From an uncultured Bacilli bacterium (lineage in GTDB: Bacteria; Bacillota_I; Bacilli_A; RFN20; CAG-826): DNA of 10,365 bases. Shown one piece after another: positions 1 through 5,691 of this stretch (positions are counted from its first letter, which is position 1; every line of letters starts with the position of its first letter). The stretch spans positions 1 to 10,365 of the forward strand of contig CAKPJO010000050.1 of the NCBI GenBank assembly GCA_934162685.1, given 5' to 3'. Position numbers and translations under genes: made by a program. The notes under the pieces are model-generated. The model had not been told where the DNA came from. It made no database searches and saw only the letters and a program-made list of their open reading frames with translations.

Positions 1-772
1 GTGTTGGTTTAAATATTGCATTAAAAGTAATATTTTCGCCATTAGTAATACCAGCATTTATACCACCAGAATTATTTGAAGTTACAATAATTTTTTCATT
101 TTCTTTTTTAAACTGATCATTAACTTCACTTCCTAAATAGTTAGCAAACTTAAATCCTAAGCCAAATTCTATACCTTTAATTCCTGGTAAAGATAATACT
201 GCTCTAGCAATTTTACTTTCTAAAGAATCAAATAAATTGCCTCCTAATCCTTTTTCTATGCCTTCTATTTTAACTTGAACGATTCCCCCAACGGAATCGC
301 CAGTTGTAGAAGCTTTTAATAATAGTTCTTCATTAATTTCTTCGTTTGCATATAAATAAACATTTTTAGTTTTTAAAAATTCTATCACGATGCTTCCTAA
401 AGCCACTAACGGAGCAGTTAATCTTCCAGAAGATATTCCTCCACCTCTTAAGTCAGCGTAAACGCCATTTTTTAAATATGTTTCATAATCACCATGCGAT
501 GGTCGAGCTAATAACTCACTTTCATCTTTAACGTCTCCGTTTTTAATAATAATTGTAATGGGATTACCATTAGAGTAGTTATTATTAACGCCACTGATAA
601 ATTCATATTCATCGTTTTCAATGCGATTTGTTTCATAATTTTTATTTGGTCTTCTTTCGTTAAGATAACGATCAATAACATTTTTATCAATCCGTACCCC
701 ACTAGGAAGTCCTGTTAGTGTGGCGCCCACATATTTACCATGCGATTCCCCAAATAAACTAATATCAAGCAT
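1..772 (-). CDS. aroC: Chorismate synthase, N-terminal 257 residues (runs off the left edge)
   Basis: Chorismate synthase makes chorismate from 5-enolpyruvylshikimate-3-phosphate using reduced FMN, the last shikimate pathway step. I translated the reverse strand from the ATG at 772; the frame stays open for 257 codons to the window edge. Visible family marks are GESHG at residues 8-12 with the conserved His11, ARPSHGDY at 89-96 with the second conserved His93, GGGISSGRLTAP at 110-121, TTGDSVGGIV at 156-165 and a C-terminal GGINAGITNG...FKPT stretch at 236-257. About 100 residues, including the final Arg/Asp motif, lie outside the window. The SGRLTAP form, in place of the SARETA form, is what I recall from clostridial-type enzymes. 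The gene starts 4 bases after the aroB stop and has only a weak ribosome binding site, so translation is probably coupled to aroB. Identification is firm; completeness cannot be judged. Confidence 0.95.
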   Translation of the reverse strand, partial: MLDISLFGESHGKYVGATLTGLPSGVRIDKNVIDRYLNERRPNKNYETNRIENDEYEFISGVNNNYSNGNPITIIIKNGDVKDESELLARPSHGDYETYLKNGVYADLRGGGISSGRLTAPLVALGSIVIEFLKTKNVYLYANEEINEELLLKASTTGDSVGGIVQVKIEGIEKGLGGNLFDSLESKIARAVLSLPGIKGIEFGLGFKFANYLGSEVNDQFKKENEKIIVTSNNSGGINAGITNGENITFNAIFKPT

Positions 773-776
773 TTTA

Positions 777-1784
777 TTATTTAAGTTCAAAGTTACCACA
801 CCTTTCTATAATATTTTTAATTTCTAAATCATCAACATAACGGATATCATATTTTTTGATGTCTTCTAAATATACTATAACAACTTTATTATTTTCATTT
901 TTCTTATCATTAATGATTAATCTTTTTATATCATCATAAGTATACTTATCATCATAATGGATGTCCCATTTTTTTATAAATCTATCAATAATCGGCTTTA
1001 TTTTTTCATTACTTTCATATTTCATTCCTAATAAAATAGCTTCTCCATGTAATAAAGGATTTTTTTTATTTAAAGAAATCATTTCAAAAGCATGACCAAA
1101 CGTATGTCCAAAATTTAATACATGACGCACATTAAAATCTTTAAAATCTTGTTTAACAATTTGATCTTTAGCCACTATACACTTATAAATAATGCTTTCA
1201 AAGTTTTCTTTATCAATTGCTTCAATTATAGTTTCATCTAAAGTTAATCCCATTTTTAAAGCTTCACATAATCCGTTATTAATATTACGTCGATCTAGTG
1301 TATGTAAGGTAGTAATATCAATTATTACTTTATCCGGAAACTTAATAGCGCCTATTCCGTTTTTAACACTTAAATAATCGATACCAACTTTTCCGCCAAT
1401 TGATGCATCCACCATCGAAAGAAGAGTGGTTGGTATATTAATCCACGATATTCCTCTTTTATAAATTGAAGATACAAATCCCACTAAATCGGAAGTAACT
1501 CCTCCGCCAATAGAGATAATTAAGTCATCCCGATTTACATTGTTTTTAAATAAGAATTCTAATATGTTATTTACCGTCGTAACATTTTTTATTGATTCAT
1601 CCACTGATAACTTATATGTAATAGCGTTATCAAGCAAGTAAGAATATAAAGAACAATCCACTTTATCATCAATGATTACGATATTTTTCTTATGTAGAGT
1701 GATATATTTATTTAATTCTTTATGAGCGGCATTATCGATTATAACAGGGTAATATCCATCTATTGCGTGCGCTAGCAATTCCAT
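777..1784 (-). CDS. aroB: 3-dehydroquinate synthase
   Basis: Cytosolic NAD- and metal-dependent enzyme that cyclises DAHP to 3-dehydroquinate, the second shikimate step. The 335-residue product is slightly shorter than the usual 345-365. The nucleotide-binding loop SIGGGVTSD lies at 91-99, followed by the core INIPTTLLSMVDASIGGKVGID at about 115-136. The three expected metal ligands are present: Glu174 in GLCEALK, His227 in NFGHTFGH and His246 in LLHGEA. The usual DExE segment before NFGHT is replaced by QDFKDF at 212-217, and the Gly of the common GLR is Asn218; the flanking Arg220 is kept. The start at 1784 has an AAGGGAG ribosome binding site about 8 bases upstream. It is first in an operon with aroC, and a sigma-A-type promoter lies 36 bases upstream. 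No shikimate kinase or other domain is fused to it. Confidence 0.96.
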   Translation of the reverse strand: MELLAHAIDGYYPVIIDNAAHKELNKYITLHKKNIVIIDDKVDCSLYSYLLDNAITYKLSVDESIKNVTTVNNILEFLFKNNVNRDDLIISIGGGVTSDLVGFVSSIYKRGISWINIPTTLLSMVDASIGGKVGIDYLSVKNGIGAIKFPDKVIIDITTLHTLDRRNINNGLCEALKMGLTLDETIIEAIDKENFESIIYKCIVAKDQIVKQDFKDFNVRHVLNFGHTFGHAFEMISLNKKNPLLHGEAILLGMKYESNEKIKPIIDRFIKKWDIHYDDKYTYDDIKRLIINDKKNENNKVVIVYLEDIKKYDIRYVDDLEIKNIIERCGNFELK

Positions 1785-1819
1785 AATGTCTCACTCCCTT
1801 AAAATAATTTATTATTTTA

Positions 1820-1848
1820 ATTATAAATTAATAAAGCGCAATCTTCAA
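1820..1848 (-). promoter_or_regulatory. Sigma-A-type promoter of aroB-aroC
   Basis: On the minus strand TTGAAG (1848-1843) is followed after exactly 17 bases by a perfect TATAAT (1825-1820). Transcription would start near 1813, about 28 bases before the aroB ATG, leaving a leader too short for a riboswitch. Confidence 0.75.
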
Positions 1849-1858
1849 TAATTACAAT

Positions 1859-1887
1859 TTTCTAACAACAAATATTTATGATATACT
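1859..1887 (+). promoter_or_regulatory. Extended -10 promoter of the chorismate mutase gene
   Basis: TGATATACT at 1879-1887 is an extended -10 element (TG, one base, TATACT). The matching -35 position at 1859-1864, TTTCTA, is weak, as is common with extended -10 promoters. The start would fall near 1894, just before the ribosome binding site. It is divergent from the aroB promoter, and the two -35 regions are about 10 bases apart. Confidence 0.6.
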
Positions 1888-1908
1888 AAATATATCGAGG
1901 TAAATAAT

Positions 1909-2190
1909 ATGAAAGAAAATTTAAATGACTATCGTGCATCAATTGATAAAATAGATGAAGAAATACAAGAATTATTTATAAAAAGAATGGAAATTGCTAG
2001 TAAAATTGCTGAATATAAACATACTAATAATATTTCAATTACTAACAACAACCGTGAAGAAGAAATTTTTAATAAAATCATCAATAATAAAAATAAAATT
2101 ATTAGTAATTATTATTTAGACGTCCAAAAATGCATCATAAAAAAGAGTAAAGAATATCAAAAATCATTAATCGATACTCTTAAAAAGTAA
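1909..2190 (+). CDS. aroQ: Chorismate mutase, AroQ class (type II)
   Basis: All-helical enzyme of 93 residues that rearranges chorismate to prephenate, the branch point to phenylalanine and tyrosine; AroQ enzymes are dimers. The pattern fits the family from end to end: LNDYRASIDKIDEEI at 5-19, an Arg26 helix, Lys37, REEEI at 49-53, and KKSKEYQKS at 78-86. By comparison with the E. coli enzyme the active-site set would be Arg9, Arg26, Lys37, Arg49, Glu50, Ser80 and Gln84. The Asp normally three residues before the RE pair is Asn46 here. It is a stand-alone domain with no fused DAHP synthase, prephenate dehydratase or dehydrogenase. The ribosome binding site is GAGG at 1897-1900, 8 bases before the ATG. 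It has its own promoter and terminator, so it is probably monocistronic, divergent from the chorismate-making genes. The symbol aroQ refers to the mutase class, not to type II dehydroquinase. Confidence 0.92.
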   Translation: MKENLNDYRASIDKIDEEIQELFIKRMEIASKIAEYKHTNNISITNNNREEEIFNKIINNKNKIISNYYLDVQKCIIKKSKEYQKSLIDTLKK

Positions 2191-4470
2191 ACCTGTATAT
2201 TCATTAGGCAAGTTAATTAATGACTTGCCTTTTATAATGTCATTTATAAAGTGAATGTCTTTAAACACTCTTAAGTCATATATTTCTTGATTATTTGTCT
2301 TGTTATAAACATTAATCGAGCGATAATTAATTAATTCAAAATGGCAACTGCATAATCTAATTCTACGTATCTTAAATTGCTTATTGAATTCATCTTTATA
2401 AGTTAAATTGTTAGAATAATGACAATTAGAACAATTACCACCATATAAATGAATAAATGGACAATGAGTAAAGTTCATTAAAGTATTATAACCTAGTGCA
2501 TATATAAATGTATCTTCATGTAATTTTGCAAAATTAACATTAGTTTCTAAAGATAAAATAATATTACTAACTCCTAAATTTTGCATTGATTTAATAGCAA
2601 AATTGTTATTAATATTTAGTCCTAATCCTGCAATAACTTTATGAGTTAAAGCATAACTTAAAGCATAAATATTATTAGCAATTAAGTAGATGTTATTGTC
2701 TAATTTTAAAATAAAATCATTTAGAAAATTATAGTCAATTTTTGGAACAATAATTGGAAGATTAATTCCAAAACTTGCATTAACAAAATATTCTTTTACT
2801 TTAGTTAAAAGTGTATTAATGTTTTTAAAGTCTGATGGTGAAATAATTACTAAACCATCATAAATAGGATCAATTGCTAAATAATTAACATTTTCATCAA
2901 CAATTAATGCATTTTTAATTGGTAAGAATGGCTTGATATAATTTTCTTCATTATTTGTTAACTTTTTTGCTAACAGTGTCTTTTCATAATTATTGACGAT
3001 TGCTTCTTCGAGTTTTTCTAACGCTCTTCTTCTTACATCATTTAAAATGCTTTTTGCAATAAAAACATCGTCATTTTCAATATCAAAGTCAATAATATCA
3101 AATGGTGAATCTTTTGTTTTATTAATTTGTTTAATAATATCTTCTTTAGTAATTGGTTGATTATTAGCTTTTTCTAAAATTGAATCAGAAAAAGTACGAA
3201 CTTTTAATCCTTTATATTCTAAAATTAAACATAATGGTTTATTTATTTTACACTTGGTAATTGCATTGATTTTTAATCTTTTTTTATTTTCTAATAGTGC
3301 TTCTTCACTTCTAGCATCTAATGTTAAATAAACATCGAGTTTAGAATAATTAGGTTTATTTTTAGTAAATACTTTATAAATATTATGTGGTTTTTTAATA
3401 ACATTTCCTACGCCTAAGCTCATTACTTCATTATCACCATTTAAAAACTTTAATCCGTCACCTTGATTAATTTCATGACTAGATTCTATTTCTAATTCAT
3501 ATAAATCATTTTTAAAAGGACGAAATGATTTTAATGTACCAATTCTAACCCCAATATGATTTTGATTTTTGGAATTTATAATTCCATCTTTATTATTCAT
3601 TAAATAAGCATGGTAGTTAAAATCGCCTCGCGAAAACGCTACTTTAAGTTTAGTTAAATCATCATTAGAGGCACTAGAAAAATTATTATCGATAATTTTG
3701 CGGTAAGCATTAGTAACTGTTGCTACGTATCCTACGTGTCTTAATCTTCCTTCTATTTTAAAAGAACAAACACCGGCATCCACTAATTCACGCAAATTAT
3801 TAATTAAACATAAATCTCTAGTAGATAAATGATATTCTTTACTTATATCCTTATTATTATCGATTGCTAAGTATTTTTTACGACAATATTGCTGACATTT
3901 TCCGCGATTTCCACTTAACCCTGAAATCATAGAAGACATATAGCAATTACCAGAAAAACTAACACATAGTGCTCCCTGAACAAAATATTCAATCTCTAAA
4001 TCAGTATTATTTCTAATATCTTTTATATCTTCTAATGTTGCTTCTCTTGATAATATAACACGTGTAAATCCTAATTTTTTAGCCATTAATGCGCCTGCTA
4101 AATTATGAATACCAAGTTGTGTAGAAGCGTGCATTACAACATTTTTATATTGGGTATGTAATAAATAGGCAACGCCAAAATCTTGGATAATAAAAGCATC
4201 AACTTTTGCTTCAATACAAGCGTCTATTACTTTTATAAATTCATTAAGTTCGTTATTTTTTATAATTGTATTAACAGTCACATAAACTTTAACATTAAAC
4301 AAATGCGCATAATGTGTAATTTGTCTAATATTATTAGTCGTAAAATTAGCAGCTTTAATTCTTGCATTAAAGTCGTTTAATCCTAAATAAATAGCATCTG
4401 CGCCATTATTAATAGCAGCATAAAAAGCTTCTTCATTACCTGCCGGAGCAAGTAGTTCTACTTTATTCAT
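2167..4470 (-). CDS. U32-family protein with DUF3656-like region, RlhA-like RNA hydroxylase
   Basis: Long member of the peptidase U32 family, 767 residues. The barrel-type N-terminal part opens with VELLAPAGNEEAFYAAI at 4-20 and contains NNGADAIYLGL at 21-31. The family core is GALCVSFSGNCYMSS...SGNRGKCQQYC, with Cys169, Cys176, Cys192 and Cys196 as the probable iron-sulfur ligands, then FKIEGR at 237-242. Residues about 375-495 resemble DUF3656, including SPFDIIDFDIENDDVF at 455-470. A C-terminal part from about 520 carries Cys670, Cys680, Cys683, Cys707 and Cys709. This layout matches RlhA (E. coli YdcP), which hydroxylates 23S rRNA C2501; shorter relatives (TrhP, YrrN/YrrO) hydroxylate tRNA U34. 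The older collagenase label is unlikely to describe the role. I chose ATG 4470 over the in-frame TTG at 4485 because GAGGG lies 8 bases before it. The true substrate is inferred. Confidence 0.9.
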   Translation of the reverse strand: MNKVELLAPAGNEEAFYAAINNGADAIYLGLNDFNARIKAANFTTNNIRQITHYAHLFNVKVYVTVNTIIKNNELNEFIKVIDACIEAKVDAFIIQDFGVAYLLHTQYKNVVMHASTQLGIHNLAGALMAKKLGFTRVILSREATLEDIKDIRNNTDLEIEYFVQGALCVSFSGNCYMSSMISGLSGNRGKCQQYCRKKYLAIDNNKDISKEYHLSTRDLCLINNLRELVDAGVCSFKIEGRLRHVGYVATVTNAYRKIIDNNFSSASNDDLTKLKVAFSRGDFNYHAYLMNNKDGIINSKNQNHIGVRIGTLKSFRPFKNDLYELEIESSHEINQGDGLKFLNGDNEVMSLGVGNVIKKPHNIYKVFTKNKPNYSKLDVYLTLDARSEEALLENKKRLKINAITKCKINKPLCLILEYKGLKVRTFSDSILEKANNQPITKEDIIKQINKTKDSPFDIIDFDIENDDVFIAKSILNDVRRRALEKLEEAIVNNYEKTLLAKKLTNNEENYIKPFLPIKNALIVDENVNYLAIDPIYDGLVIISPSDFKNINTLLTKVKEYFVNASFGINLPIIVPKIDYNFLNDFILKLDNNIYLIANNIYALSYALTHKVIAGLGLNINNNFAIKSMQNLGVSNIILSLETNVNFAKLHEDTFIYALGYNTLMNFTHCPFIHLYGGNCSNCHYSNNLTYKDEFNKQFKIRRIRLCSCHFELINYRSINVYNKTNNQEIYDLRVFKDIHFINDIIKGKSLINLPNEYTGLLFKSID
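2206..2233 (+). terminator. Intrinsic terminator of the chorismate mutase gene
   Basis: AGGCAAGT (2206-2213) and ACTTGCCT (2223-2230) form a perfect 8-bp stem. It can be extended inward by a U-G and an A-U pair to leave a 5-base loop, and it is followed by a short T run (2230-2233). It begins 16 bases after the stop codon at 2190. There is no T tail on the other strand, so it should act only in the plus direction. It lies entirely within the 3' coding part of the convergent U32 gene. Confidence 0.75.
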
Positions 4471-4474
4471 TAAA

Positions 4475-5368
4475 TTATCCCTCAACTTTTTTGTTCTTTT
4501 TCATCATAAAAAAGAAATAATAGCAAATTGCACTTATAATCATAGTAATCATCATCGCGAATGTTGTATCTGTAATAAAATGTGCACCCATGAGATGACG
4601 AGAAAATCCTACTAAGAAAGTCCAAACCGCAGCGATAATAAGTAAAATAGTTTCTTTTCCTTTTAATTTATCACTAAATTGTGGTAAAAGAACAATTAGG
4701 AAGGCACATGCCGCTGAGCCAGTATGACCGGATGGACATGACTTAAAATTATCACTTGATACATTAGGGAATAAATCTTTTACGCCCGAATGAATTTCCC
4801 ACCAATTACGATAGTATTGCATATAATCATTACTAGAAATTAAGAAACGATATCTTGGGCGTCCCCAAACTTTCTTAAGTATTGTAATCGCGGCAAGTTC
4901 AAGAAATATAACAACAGCCATAAATACTAATACTTTGAAAATGTTTTTGTTTTCTGTTTTACTTGTTAAATCATATCCAAGTATTGCTAATCCCACATCT
5001 AATAATAAAGCAATTGGAAGAGAAACATACCACATATCTGGAATATTAAGTGCATTAGTGGATTTAATTGCACGCATTGATAAGAACACTCCTACTACTA
5101 ATAAGACAACGCTTGCAAAAATTAATAAAATTTTATATTTTTTATCATTTATTTTCTTTTGATAACTATATAAGCCTCCAGCAATAAAGCTCATTCCACC
5201 ATAAGCTGGCGTTTCACCTAATGCCGCAAGCATAACACCAAATATATTTTTATTATAGATAACTTTCGCATATTCTAAATCATAAAATAAACCTACAACA
5301 AAAAACGCTAACGCTAAAAGAAAAATACCACCATAAATTAAATAATGTTTTTTTGACATAAGACTCAT
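4475..5368 (-). CDS. PAP2-family membrane phosphatase
   Basis: Integral membrane protein of 297 residues of the type 2 phosphatidic acid phosphatase superfamily, which removes phosphate from lipid or polyprenyl phosphates or related substrates. Hydrophobic segments are visible at about 9-28, 43-66, 79-97, 115-132, 143-163, 217-229, 240-255 and 268-288. The three motifs are present: Lys165-x6-Arg172 in LKKVWGRPRYR, PSGH at 212-215, and SRHLMGAHFITD at 256-267 with His263 and Asp267. The Pro that normally follows the motif 1 Arg is Tyr173. About 40 residues, rich in Trp and Tyr, separate motifs 1 and 2. The cytosolic tail ends in KKNKKVEG. The ATG at 5368 is supported by AAAGGA about 10 bases upstream; Met4 would be too far from it. 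The substrate cannot be told from sequence; undecaprenyl pyrophosphate or phosphatidylglycerol phosphate are candidates. It is the first gene of a pair with the U32 gene. Confidence 0.88.
   Translation of the reverse strand: MSLMSKKHYLIYGGIFLLALAFFVVGLFYDLEYAKVIYNKNIFGVMLAALGETPAYGGMSFIAGGLYSYQKKINDKKYKILLIFASVVLLVVGVFLSMRAIKSTNALNIPDMWYVSLPIALLLDVGLAILGYDLTSKTENKNIFKVLVFMAVVIFLELAAITILKKVWGRPRYRFLISSNDYMQYYRNWWEIHSGVKDLFPNVSSDNFKSCPSGHTGSAACAFLIVLLPQFSDKLKGKETILLIIAAVWTFLVGFSRHLMGAHFITDTTFAMMITMIISAICYYFFFMMKKNKKVEG
4479..4483 (-). promoter_or_regulatory. Ribosome binding site fixing the U32 gene start
   Basis: GAGGG on the minus strand sits 8 bases before the ATG at 4470 and inside the last codons of the PAP2 gene. 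It also overlaps the in-frame TTG at 4485, which argues against initiation at that codon. The arrangement suggests translational coupling to the upstream gene. Confidence 0.75.
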
Positions 5369-5412
5369 ACTAATAATGTCCTTTCCATATAGGCAAAATA
5401 TTTGCTAAAAGC

Positions 5413-5441
5413 ATTTTACCATAAATTGACTTTAACTAAAA
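5413..5441 (-). promoter_or_regulatory. Extended -10 promoter of the PAP2-U32 transcript
   Basis: On the minus strand TGGTAAAAT (5421-5413) is an extended -10 element. A poor -35 candidate, TTTTAG, lies 17 bases upstream at 5441-5436. The start would be near 5406, giving a leader of about 38 bases before the ATG at 5368. Confidence 0.5.
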
Positions 5442-5520
5442 CAAAACAATTATTAATTGCAATAATTTATCGCGATTATACGAATGTCATTTATTAACAA
5501 AGTTAAAAAAACAAGCGTAT

Positions 5521-5552
5521 TTTGTGCTATTTTTTGTAATTTTAGACACAAA
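5521..5552. repeat. Imperfect inverted repeat, possible operator or hairpin
   Basis: TTTGTGCTA (5521-5529) is matched by TAG, one unpaired A, then CACAAA (5543-5552), giving a 9-bp stem with a single bulge around a 13-base AT-rich centre. It ends 55 bases before the glnA -35 box and lies upstream of both divergent promoters. That suits an activator or repressor site better than a terminator. Nothing in the sequence identifies the binding protein. Confidence 0.4.
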
Positions 5553-5607
5553 TTCAAAAAAAAGCATCAAATTTAGTAAAAGAAAGCACTTTTCATACCT
5601 TACTTAA

Positions 5608-5636
5608 TTGACATTTAAGTTTTTTTGTTACATTAT
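5608..5636 (+). promoter_or_regulatory. Sigma-A-type promoter of the glnA-glmS-glmM-glmU operon
   Basis: A perfect -35 box TTGACA (5608-5613) is followed after 17 bases by CATTAT (5631-5636), a four-of-six match to the -10 consensus. The start would be near 5643, giving a leader of about 49 bases before the glnA ATG at 5692. It is the only good promoter upstream of glnA, and the downstream gene gaps are too short to hold others. Confidence 0.7.
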
Positions 5637-5680
5637 TAGCACATGGATCTTATATATTTTAATATGTAATGTCATTTTGT

Positions 5681-5685
5681 GGAGG
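5681..5685 (+). promoter_or_regulatory. Ribosome binding site fixing the glnA start
   Basis: GGAGG lies 6 bases before the ATG at 5692. This decides against the open frame that extends upstream to TTG 5608; that TTG is the -35 box of the promoter. Confidence 0.9.
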
Positions 5686-5691
5686 ATTAAT

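Larger units (their letters stand above)
5369..5691. other. Gene-free divergent intergenic region
   Basis: These 323 bases separate the PAP2 and glnA transcripts. I find no plausible gene on either strand. The region holds the PAP2 promoter (5413-5441), a 13-base palindrome CAATTATTAATTG (5447-5459), an ATCGCGAT palindrome (5469-5476), an imperfect inverted repeat (5521-5552), the glnA promoter (5608-5636) and the glnA ribosome binding site (5681-5685). The space between the two promoters is larger than needed for two simple promoters. Confidence 0.7.

Noticed and set aside
508..702. A 64-codon open frame on the minus strand.
   Set aside because: It lies wholly inside aroC in another frame; the aroC frame carries the family motifs.
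4183..4380. Plus-strand open frame of 65 codons.
   Set aside because: Antisense to the U32 gene core, low complexity, no supporting signals. The similar frames at 1192-1377, 4935-5162 and 9116-9304 were dropped for the same reason.
2167..4470. Collagenase or true peptidase function for the U32 protein.
   Set aside because: No known protease motif or secretion signal is visible, and the DUF3656-like layout and Cys set match the RNA hydroxylase branch. The old label comes from family naming.
4471..4485. U32 gene start at TTG 4485.
   Set aside because: The GAGGG ribosome binding site overlaps that codon and is correctly spaced for ATG 4470, which begins the conserved VELLAPAG segment after three residues.
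5608..5691. A 28-residue hydrophobic N-terminal extension of glutamine synthetase starting at TTG 5608.
   Set aside because: The TTG is the first triplet of the TTGACA -35 box, and a GGAGG site sits 6 bases before ATG 5692, where the family's usual N-terminus begins.
5643..5691. Riboswitch or attenuator in the glnA leader.
   Set aside because: The predicted leader is about 49 bases with only weak AT hairpins and no terminator-like structure.
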